Positions 24,695 to 38,702 are shown, numbered from the stretch's first letter. The stretch: DNA of 64,000 bases from Rhynchosporium graminicola (GCA_900074885.1 FJUW01000086.1:53568-117567); one strand, 5' to 3'. Numbers and translations are program-made. The notes: generated by a model not told the origin, from the letters alone.

Positions 24695-25130
24695 CGGTAG
24701 ATGAACGGAGGTAAGTCTTACAAAAGGGAATCACCAGGGGACGACGGTTCTTAGGCAAGGGAACTTCTCATTCCCTCCCTACTCAATCGAAAACATATAG
24801 CAAAACAACAACCACTCAGCAGCATCTCAAGACTCGGTATCGACGCTAGCTAGCTCGCTTATCAACTTCCATGTAATACCTGAAAGGAGAAGAGTTAAGA
24901 TTCGGTCGATGTAGGAAAAGTATACTCTAGGGAAGCAAGCCCACTAGCATAACCCAGGGTAGTTGAAGAGGGTGTTTAACGAAATCCTTACCCCGCATCT
25001 ACCATTCAGTGTTATACCGGGCCTGTTATTTTCTCTGGAAATTATTCCTAGACGAGAACGTTCGTACGCCGGAACCGGTAGAGACCGTCGTCCCCTAGCA
25101 ATTCACTATCTGTACCTCCATTCATATACC
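24695..25130. repeat. Foldback/MITE-like element with imperfect terminal inverted repeats
   Basis: The left arm has GGTAGATGAACGGAGGTA at 24696-24713 and AGGGGACGACGGT at 24736-24748. The right arm carries their complements at 25113-25130 (16 of 18 matching) and 25084-25096 (13 of 13). The arms are about 47-54 nt, enclosing about 335 bp without coding capacity. No target-site duplication is obvious. A MITE or foldback element is inferred from the structure. Confidence 0.5.
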
Positions 25131-25666
25131 AAGCTATCATAGTACTAGCCAACTGATGTCCGGCATCTGCCTATATACCACCCAACGCCACGTAGAACAC
25201 TTGACGAGTAAGCATGTCTACCCTCTACTTGAAATAATATCCTTTGATAGGAGTTCCAGTTGGCGCATAAACTTAGATTTCTACGCCTTGGAATCACTCA
25301 AACATCGAAGCTTCAAGACCTATGATAAGGGAAAATGAGTAGAAGTTGAGAAGTTTATTGAAATTAGGCCATTTCGCAGTGAAACGACGCGAAATCAAGA
25401 CGCGATCATACGTCCTGTAAGAAGTCTATAAGCACTTGTTAGAATATATCTAGGCTAAAGTATATAGTTTGAAGTCATCGAATATTGTTAACACAGAAGG
25501 TGGATTTTTGGTTGGTAGTAGGTTATATAAATCAGTGCATACGAAGTGGTGATTTAGCTATTTTTGGGAAGACTTTAGGAAACGCCGGGTATCAGTTGAC
25601 GGGCACTGTACCTAATCATTCGTTTGCTCCAGCGCTTGCCTGTAAGCTATACCTTCACCTTTATAT

Positions 25667-25839
25667 ACACAATTCCTCTTCTTCTCCACAGACTATAAAA
25701 CACAATACTATAACATGATCAATCATAACACAAGCAGCACGCGAAGAGCTTAGTATACAACTCCTCTTCTTATCCATACACAACAAAGTACAATCCCATG
25801 ATATAATCCCTCATAACACTGGTAGCACGCGAAGAGCTT
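25667..25839. repeat. Imperfect tandem duplication, unit about 88 bp
   Basis: The two units share CTCTTCTT starts, a middle AATC.TAACAC block and the identical end GCACGCGAAGAGCTT (25737-25751 and 25825-25839). Their interiors differ at many positions, so the duplication is old. Confidence 0.75.
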
Positions 25840-26476
25840 GAGCTCACACAGCCTTCCCATAGCATCATAAAACGTCAATTTTTCTAAATCGAAAGGGTAA
25901 AGACGCAGGAGGTTGATAGCTAGCCTAGGAGAAGGCACTCTAAGTCATAGCGTGATAATCTTCGACAGTTATATCTTAGCTCTCGGTATTTTCGAGGTCT
26001 TTCTATCGGCAATTCTTTGTTAAATAGTCAAGTGTTGATATCACGTGTGTCCGATTGCCTAGCTAGAGTCTCTGTCCGATTCGTAGTCGCCGAAATTCTT
26101 AGCCAAAAGGAGACAAGAAAAGGAGACAAATCGACCTCCTATTGGCCAATCAAAGATATCGGTCGTCCGGAGGTAACAGATGACGGTAAAGAATGTCGAT
26201 TGTTCGACAGGAAAAGGTAGAGCAGGGAAGTGATTTATGAATCGCGAATTGTGAATTGCAACTACTGATAGAATACTGATATCTATAAAGAAAACCCATG
26301 ATTACCGGCTTTCCACGCTCACGCTAATCTCACTCCAATGTCGAAAAACCAACCGCCTCCACAACCAAGCCGGCGCACCAAAAGTATGTATCTGAGCCTC
26401 TCCTCTTTTCCAATGCTTCCTGACTCCGAAACTCTAAAACTTATTTGCAATAGCCATACCACACGTCTTTCCCAGC

Positions 26477-29400
26477 TTAGTCCAACAATCGCTGCTCGTC
26501 GCCCCATGCGCCTTCAACGACACTCAAGACCCTTTCCTTCTCCAATCTCTCCATCCTTTCAACCTCAGTAAAATAATCATCTGTACTCTTCCTCATAACC
26601 ATATTACCCATGGTGGCGTTTCTGCCTCTGCGATTGACATCAGCTGATCCGAATGTAGCCAAGTAGCCCTCTCGATCCTTCCCATGCCACGTTCGATACT
26701 TATTCTTCTTTTGTGTACCAGTCACTCGGACAGTCTGAGATCGTACCAGTGAGGGCTCCCATGGTGTCATTTCTACAGGATAAATAACACAGTCGTCATA
26801 AAATCTTGGGTCGGCAATGCTGATCTCGCTTTCACAATCACTTGCACCCTGTCCGTCCACTTCATGGCTTCCATCGTTTGCCCAGCGTCTGAATAGTAAC
26901 TTCGGAAAATTTGGCTTCTTTGCTTCTGCTTCCTTCTTTTCTTTCAATGCCTTTGCTTCTAATTCGGCACGAATCTCCGCCTCTATCTCCTCCGTGGTCC
27001 TGAGTGTGATGGGAAGGACTTCTAGCTCGGGGTATTCGAGTTCACCAGCAACCGTCAAGCTTCCTCTACGTCCACCAGTCTGTAAGAACTGACCATCTCC
27101 GGTATCAAACTCGTATGCTCTCTGCTTGATTCGATCACCTATTTTGTCTCGAATCCCCTTCTCGTGGCCAGCGATTTCGGTGTGGTGGCCATCATCATCA
27201 TGTTCAAGACACCAAAGGATCTCTCCATCATCTTTGCGACCGAGAGCAGCGAAGTCCTTGATGTCGATGTGGTCGGGTGCGCCTGCACTGATGCAACGCT
27301 TCTCACGATCCTCAGAATTAAACCTCGCCCAAGTACTTGGGTACCTTCTGTCGGGCATCGTGGGCTTGGCTTTCTTGACAATGGTCCTGCTCTTTGCCTT
27401 AGCTTTTGCAGCTGTAGCAGCCATCTCATCCTCCCAGGAATCCATCACTAGTTCCTTGACAGCCAGTCGTTCCTGCAAACGCTCATTGTACTCCTCTGCG
27501 GAAGACTTAGTCTCGTGGGCGTCACTCTTCTTCTTTTTGCCTTTCCTAAATCCGATCAGAGTCTCAAAGGCGCTCTTGGGAATCTCGTCCTCTACTGCAC
27601 TTTTCTTCCTTACATCAGTCTTCTCACGCCCTGGAATATGCAATTTATCCGCGACTTGCTCAGCTCTACCATCTTTCTTGATGGCTATACCCCAAATATG
27701 AGCAGTATCATCAAGCTTTGCCAAAGGACCCACAAGTTTTGTCGAGCTGAAGGATGCGTTTCTACCCGGTGTATTTGGAGTTCTCAGCTTTTCAGCATCA
27801 AAAGAGGGCATTGGAACGTCCAACAATTCTTCCACTCTGGATGACCCATCATAACTTTTGACTGCCAGTTTTGCTAATCTGTTGAAGACGGAAGGCTTGC
27901 GGGGTTGGATTCCCGGTCGCTCAGATTCAACGTCGAATTCCTCCTTGAACTTACTCGAGACGGGAGTGTTCCGGCCTCGTACAAGGTCAGATGACGCGAA
28001 TCGAGTTTCAACATTACTGAGCTCAACCTCCCGCAGACGGAACGACTCGGTCTCAGAAGCAACAAGAGAACTATCATCGGGACTTGGGCGCGGGCAACGC
28101 CTCAAAGGAGCTGCGAGGCTGGCCGAAGAGAGATCTGCAGTGGGCGATTTTGCTAGATTGCACAGAGACTCGGAAGCTGTAGCCTCTGAAGAAGACAGTC
28201 AGTAAATACGAGGAGAAGAATAGTAGAGTTACGCACCTGTCGTTGCTTGAGACCTGCGACCTTTCGGCCCGGGAAAGAGGGATAATATATTCAGCAGTGA
28301 ACTCTCCCGAGAGGGTTGCATGCTGTTTCCACTAGAAGGGTAGACGGAAGACGAAGGATGCTCCACGACCGCACCCCATGAGTGCGGGATATGGTCACTC
28401 AATCGAGCCGAATCTGAAATGCACCCTGAATTGCGATCTCTTTCGTCGGTAGCGGCTTGAGAAAAATTGCTTATACTCGAAACACCTCGTTGGTGCGATC
28501 CCCAACTTGATAGTTGAGGGGTCGAGGCGGAGCTCTGTAGGCCTCCAGAAGCCAGACGCCTTGATATTTCCATCTCTTGTAGGTGAATAGGACTCGAAGC
28601 TTCTTTTGCGCCATCGACACCCCCAAAATCTTGCTTGGTACAGTCCCCAACATGTTGGGCTGAACAATTTTGAGCTGTGACATCCTTACCTTTCCCATAA
28701 GATGTTGATGGCGACGGTGACCTCATGCCTGGACCATGCAACCACCGTTCGACTGGGGGTGATGCTTCTCTCAGCAGCTCTGTATCCAAGGTGACTGGAA
28801 CGGCATAACCTTGACTGAGCTTCCGAAGATGTTGACCTCGTTTATCTACCGAGAAAGACAATCGCCAGGCCGATATAGCCGGGTCCGTCAGACTTGGGAG
28901 ACGTTGTGCCCTAATCATTGGCGCAGCTGGAATTTCAGGGATAGAGCTACGTTTTCGGGATGGTATATATACAAGACCCTCCTGCCCTGGATCATGTTCA
29001 AGGTCCCATATGGATAGGGCGGGAGAACTGTGTCTGCGGGAAATCGATGCAGTTGAGTTAACCTTGGTCGTACTTGGGGTAAAAGTATTTGACTGGCATC
29101 TTGGTGATTTCTTGAATGGAGACTCTGTGTCTAGAAGTAATTCATGCGCTCTTGTCAAGTCAGAAGTGCCCATTCTCAGTATAGGGGCACACTTACTTCT
29201 CAAAGGGATCTAACTCGGGGAGAGGTAAGGAGACCGGAAACAGCACGGGCAAAGGCACATAATTGCCAGGAATCCACGAGGATTTACGATCATTCTTCAA
29301 AGGAGTATCTGGAGGTGAAGGCACAGACTTTGCATCGTCGTCGTAGATGCCTTCATTACTGAGCTCCTCCCTAATCCTACGCTCTCGAATTCTTCTCAAC

Positions 29401-29831
29401 TCAGCTCTGCGCTCGATCTCTTCTTCGCTCGTGCCAACACTATTTCTCGAATGCCGCTTTGATAGGCCTTCATCCTTCGATAGATGCCTCTTCAGCTTCT
29501 GTGTCACCGCCTGGAGTGTACTGGAGCTCTTCTTTGTTTTGACTTCCTCGAAATCGGAGTCGGTGATGAACTTGTCTCCCTCGAGGATCTCTCTGAACTT
29601 GGCACTGTCCTTACGTGAGATGTGTTTGGCACTGCATGGATCCGTTACGTCGGCTTCTTCAAACATAGCTCGGAGCTCCTTTGTATCAGCGGAGATCCAT
29701 GACGGGACATGGTCCTTTGAAACTCGATTTTTCGGTTTGACGGCTGGAATTGCTGGCCTTGAAGGAACTGCATCGGGTGAGGGAGGTGTACGGCTGGTGC
29801 AGCAGCTTGACTTGAGTACTGAAGTTGACAT
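26477..29831 (-). CDS. Large uncharacterised, mostly disordered fungal protein (3 exons)
   Basis: The exons are 29831-29197, 29150-28237 and 28185-26477 (1085 aa). The introns are short (46 and 51 nt), GT-AG and in phase. The 46 nt intron was chosen because TTGACAAG at 29151 is the only nearby acceptor that keeps frame. No catalytic domain is recognised. The N-terminal third is basic, with a charged helix near residues 150-175 (SEEEIERRAELRRIRERRIREE). The middle is Ser/Pro/Gln-rich and low-complexity. The C-terminal half has a Lys-rich segment (GFRKGKKKKSD), a second charged helix (EEIEAEIRAELEAKALKEKKE) and an apparently ordered stretch with IWGIAIKKDGR. The predicted protein is hydrophilic, without signal peptide or membrane segment. 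A cytoplasmic or nuclear scaffold is possible, but this is not shown. Confidence 0.8.
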
Positions 29832-32086
29832 TGTACAGATACTTGACAAATGGAATGTGGTCAAGTGGATGACCAAAGCCACGATCTAGAGTTGCCGTTC
29901 TCGATGTGTTATGATGATGAAGATTGAAGAAGAGGAGAGGAGAGGATCGTGTGGAGATGCATTTTTACCGATTACGGAAAGTACGATTGGACTAAATCAA
30001 ATTGGACAGCACAGCAAGAAGAAACACGTCGTTCGTTATACGAAGTTATCAATCCAACCAGCTCATTTATTTCACAATCCGTACGGCACATTATTTCCAT
30101 CATAGGTTTTGACTACACAATTTTGTTTTAATGTGTATCAACTGGCTGCGCGGAGTTAATCAGGAAGGAAGCAGCTGTCGCCTCGAGAGGCAGCACAACT
30201 GAGTGATGAACTAACATCCAAGCAGAGCTCATCAACTGAATATATAGCATAGTAAGGATTAGCAAGCGAGCTTGTCCAGACAGCTTTTTAAACCAAGGCA
30301 GATATCTCAGATGTGTAAGAACTTATTGAATTCAAGCGCCTCCATCTTCTTGATGATAGAATGAATTTGATCCCCAAGATCTCTTCAACTTCTAGATGAA
30401 GAAAAGAACCAATTTGGATTCGACTCAACCTGTCGTGAGGAGGATGCTTTATAAAGAAGTAAATGTCGAAGACCAGGTCAAATTTGGCAGGAAAACACTG
30501 AAAGCAAAGGTAACATCTCGCCGCGGATCACTATTCACTACACAAAAATGGCCTTACATTTAATTTACATTTACATTCTCCCACCAACACTCGCAAAGCT
30601 AGTCACACATTTTTCTCGATTTCCGGCCTAATCAATGATCTCATGATCGTCTCATGCTCGAGGAAGAGGCAGCACACCTCATCGATCCAACGACGTATAC
30701 ACACCACACGTCGCGCTTGAAACGAAAACTCTCTTCACACTAACCACACTGCAATCAATATACAAAAATCCGCTCAGAGAGTGGGCTCTGAAAGACGAAA
30801 CGTTGTCAGATCTGGCAACGCGCAAAACTCGCCGCCTCTTCATATCCGAAGATCGACTTTGGCATCGAGAAGAGAATGAGAAGCGATAGGCAACATAATC
30901 AAGTGTTCGTTCACCTATGCTCTTCTCTGTCAGACGACGCTCTGCCCTACCTTGCGAGACTTATTGTCAGCACTTGCTGACTGGATATCCACATGAACTA
31001 TGTACTTGAATACGCAATTGGTGGTTCTGATAACATGAGAAAACAAGCAGATAGAGCATAATCACGACAGGTGAAGTCCATGTGAAGTAAAATCCCGCTC
31101 AGGCATCGCTCTCACTCGCCTTCAAATGATCATCATGCTGGTCCAGTTGTCTCAACTGCCATTCGAGTGATGAGTTCAGACTTCATCAATCAGGTCCCTT
31201 TACCAATTCCAGCGACCTTGTCAGCCAGCAATCCAGCTCAGTCACCCCAGGGCAGAAAGACAAGACGAGACAAGTGTATCACATCGCATCCCATCGCATC
31301 CACAATCCTCGGCGCCAAAACTCTCAGCAACCGCAAAAATAACCTCATGAAAAAGGAGCATGAGCTTATTCCTACATCTCCACACAAATACATACAAGTA
31401 AGCAAGCCACCAACCTGCAAGTAACACGCCGCATCGTATCTGCAGCCCGACTGGCCGGGTGGCAAGTGTCGGAGCCGTGCCTGCCTGTCCAGTCATCCCG
31501 ATCCTAAACATGGTCTTTACCTACATCGACATCGATGAATGGAAACAAAAAACACAACTTGGGTCTTGAAATCGGAAGTAGTCTGATCATGCCCTTGGAA
31601 CAACGAGGAGGCTGAGATGAGAGTCGTAACCTGCATGGACACAGAAGGCCAAGTACCGCACGTCTGGACAAAACATGGCATGATTATAACGTAAGAATTT
31701 GAAAGGAATTTCGTAGAGAACTCCAAACATGAGGTAAAGAAAATGTGTATATCAAAAGTACCTCCGAATGTTCCATGTCAACACGCGCGCATTGCGCCGG
31801 CATACCAAACTGGAGCCAAGCTTGGTACACTATCGCGTAATAGCCTCCTCTCCTCCTCTCCCAAACATCGACCAGCGTGTCGGCTCCTCGGAGGAAAAGA
31901 AAAAAGGAAATTTCCAGCCCACGATGCCGGTCGGACCTCATCCCTTCCTTACTCGACGTTGAAACCGTGGATGTTTTCCATACCATCCGTACGCGCCTAA
32001 GGAGGAACAAGTCTAGCCTTCGGGCAGTTTTCGCCCCAGCTTACGGCCTATCCATGCCATGATTCCATGGATGCGGTTGTGGAGAC

Positions 32087-32114
32087 GGTTGGTTGGTTGG
32101 TTGGTTGGTTGGTT
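32087..32114. repeat. (TTGG)n microsatellite
   Basis: Seven GGTT/TTGG units. Confidence 0.95.
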
Positions 32115-32927
32115 AGTCGGATCTGTCCTGTCATCCCGACGCATCTGCAACTTTTTCAATGTACTGTACTGTTCCTCATTCCCGTTCGTACTTATATCTC
32201 ACAAGGCCGTGGCCGGATAGCTGGACAGGTCGGATATCAAAGAACGCACGTTTGTAGTCAAACCGATTATTCCATTTGTTTGCTTCCTCGTTTGCTCCCC
32301 CCGGCCAGGCTATCCCATCTTCAAACGATCTGTCCTTTCTGTAGTACCGCGGCCTGGCCTATCTATATACATGGTGGACATTTGACTGTATCATAATTCT
32401 CAAGTAGCGTGCGGGAGGGAGCAATGGATCGCGAAGTGAAGAATCGTGCTCAGAGCCAATCGATACTTCACGTCTTTCGCAACATGGCATTCCTAATTTC
32501 CTCTTCCTGAGCGTATAACGGACGGGCCGGAATTCTGTGCTCCAATCTACTCTCCGTACTCTACATGCCATGCCATCCATGCCTTCAGCCCAGTCATTCG
32601 CCTCTTCCTCCCTCTTCCAGCCCAGACCCACCCACCAGGCGCTCCTCATAGTGGATATGCTTAGTTGGTACTTGGTATGAGGTCCGAGACGTGGATCCAA
32701 AATCTGGTGAATCGGGAAAGACGAGGCCCGCGCGCAGGCTTGCAGATGCAGGGATAGAGATCATGGATCATGGATGGATGAATGTATTATGGTGGATGGC
32801 GTGCTGCAAGCGCAGGGAAGACGGTTGGATGAAAGAAAGCAAGCAAGCATCCATCCGCTGATTCACGGAGTATTCTAGAAGCACGCCACGCGTCAGGCTG
32901 CAGGCTTCTAGCGTCCTTCTAGAACGC

Positions 32928-32949
32928 GAGAGAGAGAGAGAGAGAGAGA
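32928..32949. repeat. (GA)n microsatellite
   Basis: About eleven GA dinucleotides following GAACGC. Confidence 0.95.
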
Positions 32950-35900
32950 TTAGCAAAACTCTACTTGGAGCAGGGTGACGGCCTGGCGGTGGGGGATGGC
33001 GGCTGGGATTTGGGTGGTAATCATGGCGGTGAGATGAGTAATGATTGATCGAGGTAGGTATGAAAATTGTTTTAATTTGAGCCCTTTGATTTGGCTTCGA
33101 GGGACCATTCACAGCTTGTACCACTGTACTACTCCGTACTCTCCAAGGTTAGGGCTTGTTGACTGACGAACGCACATGTCAGAAGAAAACCGCCACAGTA
33201 CGGATCGCATGTTTCTAGAAGATTGGATGGAACATTCCATACGAGCACGATATACTTCAACGAGGAAACTTCCCGGATCATGGGAACGAGCAATACGCGA
33301 TACGAGTACAAGTCACAGTTGAGTTTTGCCGGCTTGCAGATACTTTCCTTCGTATCTCCTTCGAGCCCTACAGTACTTACTGCAAGGGATATCGAAACCC
33401 AAGCATCGGGTACCGTACCGGTGCGTACTGTACGTTAGGTATTTTACCTGCTTACTGCACATTCCCGACTGGAGATGATGAATGAAACACAAAACGCCAA
33501 AGGCGCCTCCTCCTCAAACAGCCACCCCCGATCCGAACGGATCCCGATCGCTTCATTGGCAGGTAACCCGACTGGTGTCCCGGTCCCATATGCTGCCCGT
33601 AGCCGTATCGGGGCTCGGAAAGGTACGAAAGAAAGGTACGGTACAGTCAAGGGAGTAAGGTAAGGGGCGACAATGCAGAGCTAAAAGATGACATTTGTGG
33701 GATCCTTTAATACAGTAAGATTTATGAAGCTTAAAGAGAGACTACGAACGAGAAGGGAAAGAGTTGAGAGACAGGTACGTAGAAAGTCAGTTTGGCGGTT
33801 CCTTTATGACGTCAGCTGGCCTGGATGACCCCCGATGATGATAATCACTTGACGATGAAGTGTTTACTTGTGCTTGGTATGTCGTGGTTTGTTTACTTCA
33901 ACTTACATACTCGTGGTTGGGACAAGTACACCCCTACCCTGTCTGCCTGTCTCTATCAGCACGAGCCTCAGCAAGGGATAATATCTAATCATTCGACTGA
34001 TATCAGTTTAATTATGAGGGATCTACTGGTACTTAGCACTACGCAACAGAGTAAGGGTTTATTTCCCTTACCACAAGCATGATTGAATCCGTGCGGAAAC
34101 AATTCACACCTCGTGATTTCGGACTTAATACAGTGGCTTTCGTACGAAAAGGCGACTGACTGATCCCTACCTGGAAATGCTTATTTCCTAATCAGCTTCG
34201 TATAACGTGCTCACTCGTGACCTTGATGGCGTAGAGGCCAGGGACACAGCCGAAACTCTCGCTTTCATGCTTCACTTTGAATTATCGTGACTCCCTGTGA
34301 GCTAAGATTAGAAGTAGGTAGAGCAGCGTGATGGTAAGCGACCCCGGGCTAGCAAGAAGTATTATCAGATCGAAGGTTTCGAGAACAATACGAAGGCAAG
34401 GATGAAAAAAGAAAACTACGTCACACACCGTCTTGTGGCAGAAACATGGCTATAGTATCTCGATCATCGGAGTGGTCGTCGTCGCCCGTGTTCTGCGCGG
34501 ACATAATGTTCCCTCGCATCTCCGTGGAGAGCAGATTTAAACTCTTGAATCAGAGGTGAAATAAATTAAATTAAAGTATAAGTAGGTAAGGTTTTCGGTT
34601 ACGGATCGAAAAATCCGAAAGCGGACCAGCGCGTATCCTGAGAGTCCGAAAACATTGGACCAATACTCCGGAAGATCGTGTGGCAGGGGAAAGAACTTCG
34701 AGTACTCCATGTGCGTGAGATAGGATCGCTAGGTAGGTTTGCGGGGTTGGGAGCCTCTTCTTTCTCGTCCGTGTTTGGATGGGAGTGCTCAAATGGAAAC
34801 GTGCAGCCTGATCTACGGAGTACGGTAGTAGTATATCCGGATACGACACCTTCTTACAGTGGTATAGATCTGCTTAGCTATCGCTTGGGATTGCGACATG
34901 ATGGGTTGATAGAGTAGTGATATGTAGGAGTATTATGAGGAGGAGATGCATCTTCTGAAGACGTGGCAATCGGCTGCACTGGATAAAATGTCGCGCATCG
35001 GGATCGACAGCTTGCGCTATATCTCACGTAGTACTATGATACCACTATAATCAATCAAGCAGATCATTTTGTGAGGAGCATTAGTATGCATGTAAAGTGG
35101 CGGCGGTAGCAAAAGTGGCAGAGTTGTGGAGTGAGGGGTTAGAAGCTTGAGTGCCGCGATATCCAGTTCCCGAGAAGTTGCTGGGGAAACCATGGATTTC
35201 CTTTTGTACGAAAGATGCTTCGTAGGTACTGTCTCTTTAAAGTTCTTACAGAGTAGACGGATCTTGCAGTGGTCTTGGGATGCAATCTTGAGGCAGGACT
35301 TACTGTCTGATCGTAATTACTTCCTCGGTGGAAGCGTGGAACGTAGATGAAGTTCTTCGCATTTACTCTGTACTATATCGTACGTAGATCTGCCTCTGCT
35401 TCTTCGGCACTTGAGGTTGGCGTGAAATAGTGGAAGATCGCCCGCGACGGTCACGGCAAATAGCTTTGCGATTTATGATTTGCGATGTGGGGAATGTTCT
35501 GCTGGGAGGGGCTCGCGAGGGAATAAATAAGATTCGGAGCTAAGAAAAATGATCATCGTGCGGCGGACATAAGATAGACTTTTGGGTAGATAAGATTGGT
35601 TCCCAAAGGGGAGATCATCGACAGTCGTACGCCCGCAAAGTCGTGGAGTCAATTGAGGGGAAGTGTTGTTGCCAATTGAATGAACCTGTAGAAAGAGATA
35701 GTGTTCAGGAACGAACGTCAACTTATTACGGAAGTAGAGAATCGAAGATGAGGTAAGAGTGGATGAAGGGTCGAGAAGAAAGCAGCGAGCAGGTTAACAT
35801 TCGCCTGATATGCCTGATGGTGTTGGGGCTTCTCGAAGAAACTTTAGTACGCCCACTTCGTATGATATTGCGCACTGGAAGGCTGCAGGAGGCTGCTTCA

Positions 35901-37277
35901 TACTTCGTAACTTCATATGGATACCTAGGAATCCTTGAGGGCGAACAGATCATGCAGCCTGGTCTCAGAATTGGAGAGCATGACTGGGAACTCTGTAGGG
36001 TTTGAGAGTGCTGCAGGCTGTGGCCTGCGGATAGCTCAATGATACCTCCTAATCTCTATTGGCGTTAGCACCGTATTTTGATACATACATGGCGAGATGA
36101 CGATTCCGTGAACACTTTGACAGACCCTTTCATACGATTTGATTCAATTTCGCGAAATTGAAACCACCTCAATTGGAATCACCTCAACTGCTTCGTTTGG
36201 CGGCTTGTTGGCTTTTCTGTGTTGGGCTGTCAGTCTACAAGTACTTGACCTCAGCACCACGTGATCTTTAGATAATACCTCTGCTAGGCAAGCACGCAGC
36301 AGGTATCTTCTTCTAGCAGCCTTTCGCTGGCATAGATCACTATTTATCTTCCGTGAGAGCGATCTTCATCCGCTTAGAAATGTCTTTCACATTAGCCATC
36401 TGGCGTTTGCCATGCATGCCTACTTTAGCTAGCTACCCCTTGGCTAACGAGGTAACACAACCAACCGTACTCCGTCAACCCTTGCTCCGTACGGCAACGC
36501 AACGCAACGCAACTCAACCATCATCAGAACGTGGCGATTCGACATGGTATGGTTCAGGACGCGCGATCGGCCATCTTTTCTTCCGGATGATAAGCTAATG
36601 CTCATTGGATGGCAAGCCAAAGCAAGCTCGGCAAGGTGAGGTCTGGCCAAGTATCGAAGCGAAAGAGAAGGCTTCGAGAAAGCGCCAAGAAGATTAGTCG
36701 GTTTTGCGTGAGCAATGCAGGACTTGGCATTTGTCGCTCCCCACTTCCATTCCCTGTCTCTCGCTTCGAGCCTGATCAAAGGATAGATGCCATAGGGATA
36801 ATAGCGGCCTCCTGTCAGCATGGATCATTTCTGCATTAGCATCGGCTATCCTAGTCACTGAAGACTTCCTTTGCTTCCCATGCTGTAGGCCAGTCTCCAC
36901 TAATGGTGTGATGACAGGGGTCATTTCGGCCACGCTCTCGCTAATTCGCCCCGTTTTGTCTCGCAGAAAGGTCTTCTAGCGTGCCTTCTAGCGCGCGCCG
37001 TCTCATCCGCCGCCCTTCTGTGAGTGTTCCATGCCACTTCTATAGACCCATAGTCCGCTGCTGCTTTAAGAAGTCTAGGCTCAGTATGCATGCGTGGTTT
37101 GCTCTGGGTTGTTTTCCCGTCCCCTCCCAGCCGTCTCAGATTTGGGGTTCGGTGGGTTGCTGCATTTCGCTCGGCCGAGCTCATGAGACAGGAGACTTTG
37201 AAGCTGCAGAGATCGTGATGTCTCTTTTGGGATGGCATGTTCTTTGATCCCTCTATCATTTTATCATCTTTCTTTCT

Positions 37278-37312
37278 TCTTTCTTTCTCTGTTTCTTTCT
37301 TTCTTTCTTTAA
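37278..37312. repeat. (TTTC)n degenerate repeat
   Basis: Tandem TTCT/TTTC tetramers with interruptions. Confidence 0.85.
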
Positions 37313-37722
37313 TCACTGCTCGTCGTCTAGATACCTCCGTACTCGTCCTCAACTTCTATTCTAGGTAGGTATCTTGTCATAGTCGGGTAACTACAGTACT
37401 GTAACTCCACACACCACCACCCCCCCCTCCTCCTACCTACTTGCACTCCTGAGGTCCACTCCACTCTGGCCCTCCGTCACTTTGCACCACTAGTCTGCCC
37501 GCCCACTTGGTGGCCTTACCCACCCACCTACCCTAGCACATCTCAGACGGACGCTACTTTAGACCGGGCGAGGAGTCTTGGCATGGCCAGGTGCCCCTGC
37601 TCCCTTCAGCGAGCCAGCCAGTCTATCCCTGCTCTCATTCTCTCTCAACCTCTCTCATCCCTCTCCATACTCAAACAAACACTGCTCTATGCCAACCCTC
37701 GATCCTCGATCTACGATCCACT

Positions 37723-37761
37723 CACTATCCACTATCCACTATCCACTATCCACTATCCACT
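37723..37761. repeat. Heptanucleotide repeat (CTATCCA)n
   Basis: Five near-perfect CTATCCA units. Confidence 0.93.
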
Positions 37762-37827
37762 TCCCACTACAGTACTACCCACACAATCAGCAATCAGAAG
37801 CAGAAGCAGAATCCGAATCAAAGCAAG

Positions 37828-37861
37828 CATCATCCATCCATCCATCCATCCATCCATCCAC
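37828..37861. repeat. (CATC)n microsatellite
   Basis: About eight CATC/CCAT tetramers, followed by CCTGT repeats to about 37882. Confidence 0.95.
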
Positions 37862-38683
37862 CTGCCTGTCCTGTCCTGTCCTGATCGTCTTTTGTCGGAC
37901 TTGGTAATTTTGGTTAGGCCTCCTCACATCTTCCTTACCCCCCTCCCCCCCACAAGTACTCTTGGTCTTGGCCCGTCTAGACCCACTCATAGCCTGCTCT
38001 TGCCTCTTCTCCTCTCCTCCTCTCTCCTTCTGCATCGCATCGCATAGCATAGCATAGCATTACATTGCATGCATCGCGAGTTTGTCACTTACCTTAATTA
38101 CATCGCACGACCACGACCACGACCACGAATACCACCATCTACCGCACCGCACCGTACCGCACCACATCGCACTACCGCATCGCATCGCATCGCACCACAC
38201 TACTGTACCTACCTACCTACATAACCAAGCCTACAGCCTGCAGACTAGGTATCAGTATCTACTGACTGACTGTACCTAATTTACCTCAAAATAGGAGGAG
38301 TGCCTAGGATAATTCACTAAACCACACTACGGAACCTACCTGCTCGCTCGCTACCTGCCCGCCGCCCTCTCCTTGCTGGCGACTCATGCGTGCAGCGTTC
38401 GTAGCTGGCTCGATTCGATTCTGGCACCTTGCTGGTTCCTTCGAAACAAACACCCTCCCTCCCTTTCTAAGAGATTCTTTGTCTTCGACGTCGAGATCCC
38501 GGCAGAAGACGATAGACGATAGACGAAGACGAACAAAAACAAACAAGCCAACAAGCCACTCACTCTCGAGACACGAACGAACTCTGGACAGCCATAAACA
38601 AATCAAGACAAGACGAAACAAAACCGACAAACGGAAAAAAAAAGTCAGACCCCGCCCCACGCAACCGCTGCCACCCACCATTC

Positions 38684-38702
38684 CCCCCCCCCCCCNCCCC
38701 CC
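38684..38702. other. Poly-C tract with an ambiguous base (N at 38696)
   Basis: A run of 13 C is followed by one N and then more C. This marks an unresolved homopolymer, so local length is uncertain. Confidence 0.95.

Larger units (their letters stand above)
21924..26476. other. Intergenic region with degenerate repeats
   Basis: There is no supported gene in 4.5 kb. A possible two-exon 99-aa frame at 22282-22625 is discussed under rejected items. From about 24250 the DNA becomes more AT-rich and carries a CCAAAT repeat, a foldback-type inverted repeat (24695-25130) and a tandem duplication (25667-25839). All are listed separately and suggest old mobile DNA. Confidence 0.5.

Noticed and set aside
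36444..36821. 125-codon minus-strand frame in the gene-poor region
   Set aside because: Composition is not coding-like and overlapping frames of similar length exist on the plus strand.
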